Source: Lasioglossum baleicum (taxonomy: Eukaryota > Arthropoda > Insecta > Hymenoptera > Halictidae). Taken from it: a stretch of 64,000 nucleotides of DNA. The stretch is from positions 4,933,461 through 4,997,460 of the forward strand of contig NC_134933.1 in NCBI RefSeq assembly GCF_051020765.1. The letters run 5' to 3'. Under the pieces are notes generated by a model that did no database searches, was not told the DNA's origin, and saw only the letters and a list, made by a program, of their open reading frames with translations. The translations under genes and the position numbers were made by a program. Positions 46,507 to 58,692 of the stretch are shown piece by piece. Position 1 is the first letter of the stretch. The number at the start of each line of letters is the position of its first letter.

Positions 46507-49500
46507 TGAAACATAATTCGTGAAAGCAGAAACGAGTGAAATGCAATTAAAGCAGTGGACAGATTAGACGCATGTGGAATGTGAGTTTCGGCTGATTAGA
46601 AATTTTGCAGAAAGATGCGTAGTCTGAATATAACGCTCGCATGCTGTACGCAACTATTTCCGAGTTAGCTCGGAAAGTGTTAGGTCGATCGCAGCCGCGC
46701 TGGCCTTGGTTCCGCGGCCGAGAGGTCGCCGAAAACATCTTCGGGGTTAGGTCTAGGTTAACCACGTACCGGCCATTCGACGGGATGCCTTTCCCCCCGC
46801 CGCGCGATGCCGGAAGCGTGAAAATAACCCCGAAGAATGATCCCGAGAAACCAATTATGTTTTCATCGTTATTGTTGGAAAAGAGGAGGCTCGGGTTACC
46901 CACGAAGTAGGCGGGCTCCTGGCCGTAAGTAGAACGTCGGCCGTCGGCCATCGGCCAAGTGGTTAGCCGAGGGTTGCCGGTGCATCGTTGCGTCCGGTTT
47001 TACGGGTTCAGACAGCGAGTATGATGACAGACATGTAAACGACGTGTTTCCGGCTTTCACGACCTCGTTGCGCGGAGACACGTGGTGCTGTTCGCGGAGT
47101 AGGTACCTGAAGCGGAGTACACGTACACGGTAACAGTCAGTCGCTCGAGAAGCGTCACATGCGTGGAACAATGATCACTGTCATTTCGCGGGATTGAAAA
47201 GCGGGTCGGCTCTCGCATACTAGCAGTACGCCAACGAAATCCCGCAAAGCAGCACCGGCTACAAAGAAACACGCGCAATTATATTCGGGCGACGGTATAC
47301 TCGAATAAATGTTATTTGTCCTGGGACAGGCCGTAATTAGGTGCTCGGATTAAATGCAATCAGGATACGGACAATTATGACATCACGAGCTGGCGCACGG
47401 TCTAACGACGATGAATGGGACGAGCGCATTCTTTCGAGAACGCGGCTCCCTCCGGGGAGAAACGCGAAGTTCGGGGGACAAGTTCACTTCGGAGGAATAA
47501 CTCTGCCTTTGAGAACCGAAGCTCGCTGTCGATTCCGAAGCGCGAAGTAAGGGACACCGTCGAGGCTAGTACTCGTCTTTGGACTGCCAGCGATGAAGTC
47601 GTCGAACGAGAATCGCGATGGGTAGCCGCTAGACCAGAAAGAAGTTGTGCAAAGACAAAAATTACTATGGTAATTTCAAGTGGGACATCCTGTAAACATA
47701 TACATATTATCTACGATCCCGTTCTACTGAACTGGGGCCAATCATAGTCGACTCCTGTCTTCCCGGCTGCTAACAGTACACGCGCTTCCTGAAAGTCTTC
47801 GCGCTAACGTCGATGCAGAAGAATCCAGAGAGTTCAAAAGACAGGAGCCATCGGAGGCTAGCTGTAGGATTACACGGCAGTGGGGCAGGAAGAGGAATCT
47901 CGGAATACACAAATCCTGGTCCTTTCGAGACGCGGAAACAACGGTATTCTCCGTTATTCCGGTAGCGCTTGAGCGGGCGTCGGGAAACAGATTGCATGGC
48001 TCAAAATCAATAGGCATCTGATTTATTCCCATGCGCGCAGCCAGGCGTCCTGCGCGCGGGCGTCGAATTTACGTGCACCGATGTCTACGTGGACGCGCGA
48101 ACCGTTCAGCCAACGTCTTGCATCCACGTTGCGGAATTCCATCGATTTGTGTCGCCGCTCGCGCGGTCGTTCCTTCCGCGGGGGCCGAGAGCAAAAAAGA
48201 CAAAGAAGAAGAAAATCGACGGAGAAGAACGGAGGATGGGTGGTGTTTTGACGGATCGACATTATGAATATTAATGGCGGCAGCCTGGCGGAGGCACATT
48301 GTAGTAATTATGCGTCCCGTGCGCGAGGATACCGCGCTCGGCCTCTGGGAAGGGCTCTGCCAGTCGATAACGAAAGTATGTTGTAAGGAGATAAGGACGA
48401 GAGGGATCGATAATAAATCCTCCGGCGCGGCGAGACGCGACGCGTCTACGCCCGCTCGATAACTTCCTCCGCTTCCTTTTTACATAGACAAACTCTTTGT
48501 TCTGGCTCGTTCCCGTTATTCCCGGTGGAAGAGCCAGGGTGAGAGGGCTTTGAGAATTTTGTAACATTTGATCTCGACGCGCGCGCGCGCGCGCGCGCGT
48601 GTTCCGATTTTTGCGCGTTTGTCGGCCGGGTGTGGTACAGTTTCTCGTGGTGAATTTTATCTTTGGAGTTCGACGACGGTAAAGGAGGATCGAGAGACAG
48701 AAAATGAGTCGTACGATCGGGCACGATGCGACGCGGTAGCTGCGAATGAACAATAAGAACGTTCGGCTCAATTTGCCGATGCTCGGGCATGCGCGAGCAC
48801 GATGTTTATCGCGCGATTATTATCGAAACTTACGTCCCCGGCAAATTCTCCGCGAGCAGCCCGCTCCTCGACCAGCTTGTTCCGCTTTCTACGCGGAGCG
48901 CTCCCGCATTCCACCCTATTATTCGAGGCATTGAATAGCATTATTACGGGCCGCGGTGTATATCGTGTTACGGGGTAAAATATTTGTTAACAAATGTCGC
49001 GGATGTGCCCCCTGCCGAGCGGCGCGGGGACCGGACGTGTCGGGTAGCCCGATAAGGCCCGGCGTCGAGCGGATTGTGCCGGCTCTGCGCGCTCCATCCA
49101 GAGAAAACGCCTAACCACCGAGGGAAAGGCTCCGTTGTAGTCCTTTATGTCTACGGTTGCCGCACCGAGTTTCTTTCTCCTCCCTTCTCTTCCTCTCTCT
49201 CTCTCTCTTTTACTCTCCTCTCCGCTCTCCATCCCTCTCTGTTTCTCTCCCCCTCGGCCGTTCTAATAATTTTGCGCTGGAATTATTATAATTTAATACG
49301 ATACTACCCCTCCCGTTCTTCGGCGTTCTCGCGCTCTATTGCCAGGCCACGGCCATTATTCGGCGTGTTTGTAGCCTCCGGCGTCGCGTAATAAGCCGGC
49401 TTATACCTACGTATCTCTCTTTGTCGTGCACACGCACGTACAACGCACCTAACGTCGCTGCGACACGCCTACCTTATTCTTCCCTTCGCCTGGTTGCCCG

Positions 49501-49561
49501 CCAGTGCCCAGCCGGTATCTGCATCTGCCCGTTGCGGCCTGCGCGACCGCTGCAATGCATT
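46507..49561. other. Non-coding DNA, GC-rich
   Basis: Frames at 48271-48771 (minus, 166 codons) and others reflect GC-rich sequence and the (CG)11 run and show no domain. A CT run lies near 49193-49209. No gene is supported. Confidence 0.5.
48578..48599. repeat. (CG)11 run
   Basis: Eleven uninterrupted CG dinucleotides. Alternating CG of this length is the classic Z-DNA-forming sequence, and its survival argues against strong CpG methylation decay here. Confidence 0.95.
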
Positions 49562-49643
49562 CTGAGAGATAGGAGCTGCCTGGACAAAACTATGCTTTTT
49601 TGTATGGCCACCACTCGAAATTGAATCTCAATGAATTTTTCGT
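49562..49643 (+). repeat. Dispersed repeat, copy 1 of 2
   Basis: Shares TGGACAAAACTAT (49581-49593) and flanking GAGAGATAGGAGCT, AAATTGAA and ATTTTTCG with 57799-57874 in the same orientation and order. Non-coding; class unknown. Confidence 0.6.
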
Positions 49644-52600
49644 ATGATTATTTCTAATGTACTCTGCATTTATTATTCCCGATGTATTTTTAAGATTGTC
49701 GAAGTACAAGAGAAAAAAATCCTTCCCTCCATCCCCTTGGTGATTGTATATTACCCCTTATTTAAATTTGCATTACTCACCGAATCATGCATACTTTTAT
49801 AAGCTCAATAAGAACTGGGAACGATGTGCATCAGAGCGTACGGAATGTTCAATTCCAATTTGCGATACTCAAGGTACAATAACGACGAGACGCAGTCTTG
49901 GAGTATGAACTCTTCGGAGGACTACGTTCACAGTTCTCTGTCTTTGATTTAAAAACGAATTGTGGGTTAGCTCCCGCGCAGAATTGTGTCAAGTGCGCGC
50001 GTGTCACGTAAATATGATTATCATCGACTGCCGACAATTGCATCGGCATGAATTATTGCTCGGTACAAACGAGCATCGCCTAGATTCGGGCAACCTTATT
50101 AGTTGAATATGTATGACCATTAAATCGTGCGGATGCGTGTTGCAATCGCGAGCCATTAAAACTGCTGAAATCGCGTCGAAAAGTCGGCCACGTGTACGCC
50201 GGTGGGTCACGTTCGTATCGCGTAATGAATAATAATAGTTCTCCAGGTACATCGTAATCACCGATTCATCGTGTTCTATGTAAATCGTGGATCGACTTAA
50301 GTGGATCCGGTGGAGTCTGCATTTTTCAGAGCGGATGTACGCTAACCGCGAGTCTGATAATTGAAACACTGAAAAGATTCGAATATCCTACCGCTTGATA
50401 AACTTCTTCAAAAATGCATTTAGGATGCAATTTTTAAAAGGGAACATCCAAATATTTCCAATATTTTTAGTTTGATGAAGAAAGTGGCCAGGGCAATGTT
50501 GCCGTCTCCGGACGGAAGCGGAATCGAGTCGGAAGTACGATGATTCAATTATTCTTCTCTCGTGCCGGCCGCCTGCGGATTAAACAGATGCCACCTTTCC
50601 CCGGAGATAATTAATCGCTGTTATTTCTAATTAGAAGGAATTAAAAGGTCGCGTCTCTGAGAGTGCGTGCGCCGCTCGGTCGCGTCGTCAAGAAGGGACA
50701 AACAGACCGGAAGAAACAAGAAAACAAGTTGCCCGACGAACGGAAACGGTGCCTCGGAGTGGGACAGGCAACGGGACGACACGGTTATTAGACTGGAGTG
50801 GAGAGTCCCGTCTATAAATATGCCCATCGCTTATTACTGAATGCCAGCGTCGGAATGTAAATTATTAAGACGGCTGAGTGCGCCGATAGAATTCCGCGGC
50901 ACGTTTCCCCGTTTATTTCGGGATTCGAGCGCGCCGATAGTGCCCGCAAACAGATCCCCTCGACCGTAATACTAATTGTTATCGGAAAACTGCGAGAGCA
51001 AGCCTTTGAAGGCTTTTCAAAGATTTCGACAATGAGCCTGCTGAACTGAAAAATAAATGATCGTGCCACGGAAAGTATACCTTATAGCATGCTTTCCACG
51101 GAAACGGTACGAAGCAATTAAATCATTGCAAAGATTAGTCGCGAGCGCGATAGGTCGCGATAAATCTTCCGGGCGAAGGCGCCGCGCCGGATTAATCCCC
51201 GGCTCGGTGAAACGCCTCGGCACAAAGAATTTCGCGAAAGTTAAATTACCGCGGACAATTAGTTGCCGTATGTTATCGTAACTCGTGCGTTTAAAGCGGA
51301 TCCAGCCGCGCAAACAAGGGAAGAAAGGCGGAAGCATAAACGAGCACTTTTAGGAGCGCACTCGTTACCTCGTTTCGACCCGCGCCGCTTTTCGTCGGAC
51401 GACGAAAAACGCGGCTTTTTCTCCGGGCTTCCGTTCTCGACGACACGCCGCGACGCGACGCTACGCGCAGCTCTTTTCTAAACACGAGACATGCGAAGCT
51501 CGACCGCTGCATTATCACCAGTCCTAAAATTTTAATTCATCACCGGCATTACGGACGAGCCTCCCGGGTATTACAGTGCGTCTGTTTTTGCCGACCGGCA
51601 AGCATTACGAGCGACCCACGGAACAAGAAACGCGCCACGTTACTTCTCCGTAAACACGCTCCGGAAATGCTTTAATGTAATTGAGTACATTTTTCTTTAA
51701 TCACGCATCTCCGTATTCTGCAAATTACTTGGCCGAGGCATCGCGGACAAAGGAATTCTGAATGAATACTCCGTTTCATTAGTGGACGATGCCTTACTGT
51801 CCAAATCTCGCAGCATGGTCAGTGATATTGATCATTGTGGTCACTGACCGCCGTCCACTGATCACTGGCAAATTATGATCGAACTTAGGTTTTCTAAAAA
51901 GATTACTCTGAAACGATTAATATTGATTAGAATATCGTAAAAAAGTGCTAACTATTATAACAGCGTGGAAAAATCGTCTGAAATAAAAGAGAGCTAATTG
52001 CTGCCGGTAATTTACTATGTCCGCTAATTTTCCTGTCGAACCGGCACGGAATTTTCCGATTATCGAGCATCACCGCCACGAACGTGAGAGAAAATAGCGT
52101 GAATTTGAAAAGTCCCGGTCATATCGTGCTCCCTAATGACCAGAATATATTACAGGGGAACAACGGGGCCCCGGTAGCTCGGTCCGCAACTTACAGATTG
52201 AAATCCACCCTTCGGCCCCTTTGTTCTCATTGTTATCGTCGTTCGCTGCACGCCACGAAGCCGGCCAGTACCGTCTCACCCGGTGGTTATTAATGCAGCG
52301 CGGTCGGCCTTCCCGGGCAACTTTGAAAAATGGCCAGCCCGCGATGATTCAGAGTTTTGCGCGGACTGAGCAATATCGTGGCGACGAACGCACGCTTCCG
52401 AAGAAACGTTCACCGAAACAGGTGGCGGAGTTCACATCGGCTGAGCCCTCGACACCGGATGACCTTTTCCGAGACCTTTTGGTCTGCGATTCTCAATACG
52501 GGCTCGATAATGAACGGACTCGGCGAAGGAGCTGGCAAAGCACTCGACCCCCAGCTCGGTGACACTTATAATTAACCCTTGTACGCTCCTTGAGGAAGAA

Positions 52601-53264
52601 TTCACTCGTTTTCTCTGCGATTGTGTCGTAACTCAACATAGTTTGTTTACTATGCTAGGGTATTTTACACGACTCTTTACCAGGATTAACTATGCTTGCG
52701 GAACACAGCGAGCATCACCAAAGACCCAGAAATTTGCAATGTCGATGCAGGGACCTTGAAAACCCGTTAGATTTCAATATCTCTTGGACTTGGAGATTTC
52801 CAAGCAGTGAAAGGGGGCTGACATTATCAGTCTCCTCCTCCCCGATCCGTCTACATAGATTCCTCCGTTTTTCTGTTCGCGCAGCTCCAAGTTTTAAAAA
52901 GAGTCGACGTCTAATTCGAGCCCTGGCGAAGCGGTTCAGCGATTTCAATCACAATCCCCGGCGAAATTCTGTCGTCGGCCACGGCGGAGCGCGCGATTCC
53001 GATCCGCGACGCACAAAAGAAGCTTCCCCAGGCTTATATTCCGCCGCCACCCCAACCCGGCAGTTCCGTTTTTAGAAAATGATACACACCGCTGCGTTTC
53101 CTATTGGCCGCTGCCGTCTTTCCAAAATCAATATACCCCAGCAGATTGTTATTTATACCGGTAAGAAGATACGGTATTCCGTTTGAAGTCCTCTTCTCCT
53201 GGCATTATCCTCGAAGAGCGGTTAGCGGGGCTGTAGTACAGATAGATAAGAGAACCAACCAACA
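49644..53264. other. Non-coding DNA
   Basis: AT-rich to about 50480, then mixed. A hairpin lies at 51817-51849, in a segment repeating the motif CACTGA. Frames at 52221-52562 and 52692-53075 have no recognisable domain. Confidence 0.5.
51817..51849. other. Hairpin GGTCAGTGA / TCACTGACC
   Basis: A 9-bp perfect stem with a 15-base loop containing TGATCA. Two further CACTGA/TCACTG copies follow within 25 bp, so the motif is locally repeated. Confidence 0.5.
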
Positions 53265-53282
53265 GGGTGGGGCGGGGGTGGG
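53265..53282 (+). other. G-quadruplex motif with 1-nt loops
   Basis: GGGTGGGGCGGGGGTGGG has four G runs and three single-base loops, the pattern predicted to be most stable (parallel). More G runs follow to about 53325. Confidence 0.8.
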
Positions 53283-56200
53283 ACCGAGGGAGAACAAGGC
53301 TGGGGGTGGATCGGGGGCGGAGAGGACGGATTACAAGAAGCGTCTCGGGTGCTTCTAAGCTCGGTAATGCGAGGCGGGGAACGAGGGCTCTTTGATAAAT
53401 GCGAAATGTACCATTCGAGTTTGTTATGGTCCCCGCAATCCACTATTTACGGGGTTTTCTTTGAACTTCCGGGGGTAAAGGCGGCCGGGCGTCCGCCGCG
53501 CCGTGGTCGGAGTAAACGATGCGGTTGCCACCGGAACTGCGCCCCGCGCCGCGCCGCTAAGACAAGAGGAAAAACCGACGGGCAGCTAATACACCGAAAT
53601 ACCGTTTGTTTCGCAGATTTGTTTAACATTAATCGCGAACCTGTAGCCAAGACTTAGGGCACCCTGAGTGCTCTCTCAACCCTTTGTGACGCGATAAAAA
53701 ATTTACAGATCGTGAAGAGTTGACCGACGTCCCCATTTTTTGCAGCTTTCAAGGTCACCTTTCTTAAAGCCACTGTAATTTCGGATTAAAGTCTTGCCTC
53801 TATTTAGACAAGTGCAACTGTCGCATCATACATTGATGGTACATAGGAATAAATAAAATTTATGCTACCCTTGTTTTCTTTCAGAATGCTGAACATTTTC
53901 AGAACCTCAAGTTCGAAGATAACATATTTGTTTATTGCATCGTTATCTCGACCCGGTGGTAATTATAATACAAGCAGTCGGTCGGAATCAAACAGCAGAC
54001 GGAGCTCGTGAAATCCGACCAATTTCGCGGTACGCAGTGTTTCGCTGCTGATAAGATTTCGCTCGGCCAGCGTTCCGGGAACAAGCTTTCCACTCTCGAA
54101 AGTATCAATTGCCGGGGCAGAGAGAAAAAAGGCGGAAGCCGTGAAAGTGCTGAAAAGAAAATTCCGCCGTGAACGTTGCTCGGGGAATATGGTTGCTGTG
54201 CTACGAAACTCGACCGAAGAAGAGAGCTCCGACTCGACTCGACGGGGGCGCAGGAAAATGAATTTGGAAAGTTCAGGAAGTCGGGAATGAAATTTATAAA
54301 ACTCGGGGAACGATGGGTCGAAGGGAAACCGTGGTTAATTGCGATTCGATTACATCGTTGCTACGTTCGGTTCCCTCGTTGTCGGTGGGAAATAACCCTT
54401 CGGATTCGCTTAAGAAAATTAAGCGACTGGCGCGACGGCCGCGCGATTTCCGACGTGTCGCAATTAATATCGGCGCCTTGCCTCGAAACTCGAATCGGGA
54501 CAACTGTGGTCGTGTTCTGTGTTCGGAACGCGACGAAGAGGCGGGGGACACGGTTCCATGTCCCTTGAAAAGTGTCACGAAACGAGCGCAAAGCCCGCTG
54601 AAAAGCTTGCCAGCGATAACAACGAAGGGGAAAACGCGAGCTCGCGGAGCACAACGCGCACCGAGCCAGCCTTTTTTCCTCAGATTACACCGCCACGACG
54701 CGACGGTCGACCCTTTTCTACGCTATACGTCCATTATTATTTCGTTCTCTCCTGGCAACACGTTATCTCCTTGCCAGCGACAGGAACGCCGGGATCCGGG
54801 TCGGAACCGTGCCGTCCCCGTTCCCAATCTTTTGCTCTCGCGGTGTGTCTTCTGAATTTCCAGCCCTCGACCGGTGGAACAGCTCCTCGTCACTCCAGAA
54901 GCCCTGCTATTTACAGATAGAAGGACAGAGTTCTGACCCTTTTTATTTTACGCAATAGTAACGGCTTGTATCCCCAAAGCTTCAAGCAGAAACTCAAAGT
55001 CGTGTTATGCAGATAAAATTCACGACGTGCACATGAATCTACTGTAAAATAAAAAAGTCTACCTTCGGCTGCACTATTGAAATAAACTAACAACTGTTCC
55101 TGATTAAATCAGGCTACCCGTTGAATACGAGACGAATGCTGGAAGTTTGAAAAAGAGTCGCGCGATTGTGTCGGAAAAAGCAAATGTCGTGAGGATCGGC
55201 CTATTTTTAGCATTCTAAACCCCTTAATTTGTCCGGCTCGCGAGAGACCGCGTCGATACCGGCGTGCTCGCACGCGATTCAATTAAAAATAACGCGCAAG
55301 TTATTCGACGAGTGGGCCGCGCGTGTCGTTTTCTAATTGGATGCTTCTCGCCGGTAAGTGAGAAACACCTGATCGCAAGGATGAAGACGAGCGGGACCCC
55401 GGTAAAACTCGAACGACCCCGACTGGTTCGCGCTCATTAACAGATTGAAAGGGAAAAATGATACGTGCCGGGTGTTTTACATCGGTGAATTACCAGAGTT
55501 TTCCCGCGGACGCGAGGCGGCTCGAATCGAGGTCGGGGGATACGCGGGAAGAACACGTACGAGCCGTGTTTTTCTCGCCGTTATGACCCTGTACAAGTTA
55601 TTACGAGGGTGCACGAGGACTCCGGTGAGGATCCTTTAGAAAATTCCCAGGGTTAATAACAAAAATAAAATATCGCCCCCTTTTAAAAATGCAGCCGCGT
55701 ATCCATGAACGTAACGCCGGAACGGCTCGTTAACTGATAACGCGCCTCTATTTTCCCTCTCTCCTTTGCTCTCTTTCTCTCGCTTCTGCTCCTCTCTTTC
55801 TTTTTCCCTCCCTCCCGACAAGGCTTGTTTACATGGCCGGTGTTTGCGAGGCTCCGTTGATCTAGATTGGCGGAAAAAAGGGGGAGGATACGAGCGAACA
55901 CCGAGTAATTAATACGATTGATTGAGCATACCGCTCCCCCTGAAACTATCATTTCAGAGGCCGCCGACCGAAGATTTTATTATATTTTAAGGCCGCGCGA
56001 TATCGCTCCGGCTCGTATTTACCCGCGCCGCGCCGGAACTAACGTGCGCGCGCCCGGCAAGGGTGGATACACCCGATCCCGACAAAGATGGCCAACATTC
56101 ACAAATAACGACGTGCGCACTTCCAGGTAGTATTAACAGGATTATTAGACATTCGATGAATGAAAAAAGACCCAGTGCGGCGGTTTGTGTGAGCGCAGTC

Positions 56201-57798
56201 GTACACATCTACGTACACACGCGTGCACGTCGAAAAATACGGGGCTGAAGGGCGCAAAGCGACCGGTCGCACTGGATCGAAAAACTTAAAGAAAACCAAG
56301 GAACAGGCGAATAATTAAACCTAGTCCAGGAAAGAGATCGCGGCTATACTTCAATTTCCACGAACCGACACCAGCGGTAAACTGTTCCCAGAATTCACAC
56401 GAAATATCAATATTTGTGAAACGCGGCGAGCTTTTCCTATAAAAGATAAGATACCTGATTAGATGTGGTTGCTTGAGACTGGTTATCGAAGCTATCACGG
56501 CTACGTAAATTTTTATTGGGAAAGGATATCTAAAAATGTATGCTCGAACGGGCGATCGGTAGGCTTGTACCATCGTTGATAAGCAGAAAGCGCTACATCA
56601 GATTATGTTGCGGCTTTAGGCTTTGGTTCGACGTAATACCATAGAGAGCAATTGCAAATGTAGGAAAAAGGTCGTCGTAAATGTTGTCGAAGCTCTCCCA
56701 GCTAATTGAGCGACTATTGAATAAGCTCGGACATGTAAAGCGTTAAGTTACAGTTACCGAGAGCGTGTACAAATTATGCAAAACGGCAATGAAAATCGAT
56801 TTAGAAAAACCGTTCGAGCAGCGAACATAATTGATACAAGAACCTCGAAACACGACCCGAACAGTTAGGCTCGGCCTACCCGCCTCGCTGTTCGTCTAAT
56901 TAACTAATCGTCACCGTGATCTTATCGATCTAATCCCGCATGCGACAGTTAGCAAGCCGAGCAAGAGGTATCTGCTCGTGGAATCAAAACGTGTGCCCGG
57001 CCTCGTCGGTTCGTTGGTCGATTCTTTACGGTGTTCTGCACCCAGAAACCCGTTATTACCAAAGCTGCGCGTTTTACTGGTCATCTAGTTTCCGGTTCAG
57101 CGTTTTGTTCATTTCTGTACACTCTTCGACACTAGAACTACCGCGCGCTAACCACGATAATGACAAGATTGAATTTATACAGATCTCCTGAGGGATTTCC
57201 TAAACTTTCTCATGAAAATATCAGAACAATCTCAATAATTGAAAAGATGAAATTTCTCTCGAGCCAGGTCGTTGTTATCTGTCTGGTAATTGTAATCATC
57301 CAACAATGAACGAACACAATTAATCTAGCGCCCGTTTTCTATTCCCATCAGAGACGTCACTGATAGCGACTTTTACGAGATACAAGCAGCACGATTACAT
57401 CATAAATGAAAGCGTCGAATGATAAACTTATCAAAGCCCAGTTTTCCATTTCACGTTTCGAAAGTCTAATCGAGCAATAATTCATACGAGCCCCAGTTAG
57501 TCACTTCTATCATTGTATTTATCATCACCGACATGTTCCCTGCTAGTCATCGATGTCTAGCAAAGTTTTTCGTTCGTTCTGTGTATTGCAAACCACGAGA
57601 TCCACGCAGCTTCTGGCTGCTGCCCCGTCGAAACTGTGTCTGATGTATTAGAAAAAGTGTGCGGTTGCGCGCGGGGTCAGATAACCTTAGGGTTAAATAT
57701 TAAAAGTCGCATGAATAAACGCGATAGTGCTCGTATCTTAGTGGCCAGCGTCCCATACATATTCATGTCTCTGTGCTCTTAGTTCCTGGCGCCGCATA
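53283..57798. other. Non-coding DNA
   Basis: A plus-strand frame of 180 codons (54313-54855) and overlapping frames on both strands lie in GC-rich DNA without known domains. A CT-rich run lies at about 55752-55815. TTAA-AGGG boundaries at 55649 and 57689 may mark decayed mobile-element ends. No gene is supported. Confidence 0.5.
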
Positions 57799-57874
57799 GT
57801 GGAGAGGTAGAAGCTAGGTGGACAAAACTATTCTTTCCTGCCCTTCGACCTCAAATTGAACGCGAAATTTTCGA
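57799..57874 (+). repeat. Dispersed repeat, copy 2 of 2
   Basis: Partner of 49562-49643. The identical core TGGACAAAACTAT is at 57819-57831, preceded by GAGAGGTAGAAGCT and followed by AAATTGAA and AAATTTTCG. Confidence 0.6.
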
Positions 57875-58634
57875 CCCACATTTAGTCGAATGACGAACGG
57901 CATTTTCCAAACAATTTTTTACAGAATCTTGAAACAATGAAAATGTAATCAAATGAAGATGCGAGATTGAATATAATTTTTAAATGTGAAAACACAAAAC
58001 ATATGTTACACGTGATCTATATGAAATGGTCAGTATACTGCAGGCGTTGTTTGTTGAAATACATTCAAATATAATATATGATATTGAATGACGACTGCTT
58101 TCCATATTCTTTGTGTCCGACGAACAATAATTAAATGTTTTCGTGACAGTCTCTTGAAAAGAAGATATCAGCACACGTTCTAGGAGGTTTCGTGGAGAGC
58201 CCGCTGTTTATTATAGATTTTTCTGCTGCACCTTAAATTTAGGATTTCGTCCATCGTTCGAGACGCCACGCGGCAGCTTAGAGTTGGGCGATATCGGCGA
58301 GGTGTTTGCGACCCGCTGTTGTCCCGGTGAAAACACGCGAGACACCCCGGAAATTTACGTCGAATCCACCGAGGAATTTTATGTCGCCGGGTCACGTGCC
58401 GGCGGTGGTTACCCGAGCGTGCACCGTGCACCCTGGATGCACCTCATTCCGACAGCTCAGACGCCAGCAATCATCTCTCTAAAATTTTCGAAAAGTCGAC
58501 AGCTGCGGCCAGTCATTTCCCGCGGAAGGGGACGGTTTACGATCGATAACGGACACAAACGCGCCCGAAGGACTATTGCGTGGATGGAGTTGTTTCCTTA
58601 AAAATGTGTATTTGGAAAAATGTACTCAGTCCAA

Positions 58635-58636
<2 letters not shown>
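57875..58636. other. Non-coding DNA, AT-rich then GC-rich
   Basis: Short frames only (for example 58284-58601). Nothing recognised. Confidence 0.5.

Positions 58637-58689
<53 letters not shown>
58637..58689. repeat. (CT)26 microsatellite
   Basis: A 53-base uninterrupted CT run, the longest simple repeat in the window. It adds Arg/Glu repeats to the minus-strand 187-codon frame 58626-59189, which is otherwise unsupported. Confidence 0.97.

Positions 58690-58692
<3 letters not shown>

Noticed and set aside
54313..54855. Plus-strand 180-codon frame
   Set aside because: Several overlapping open frames on both strands in GC-rich DNA; no family similarity recognised.
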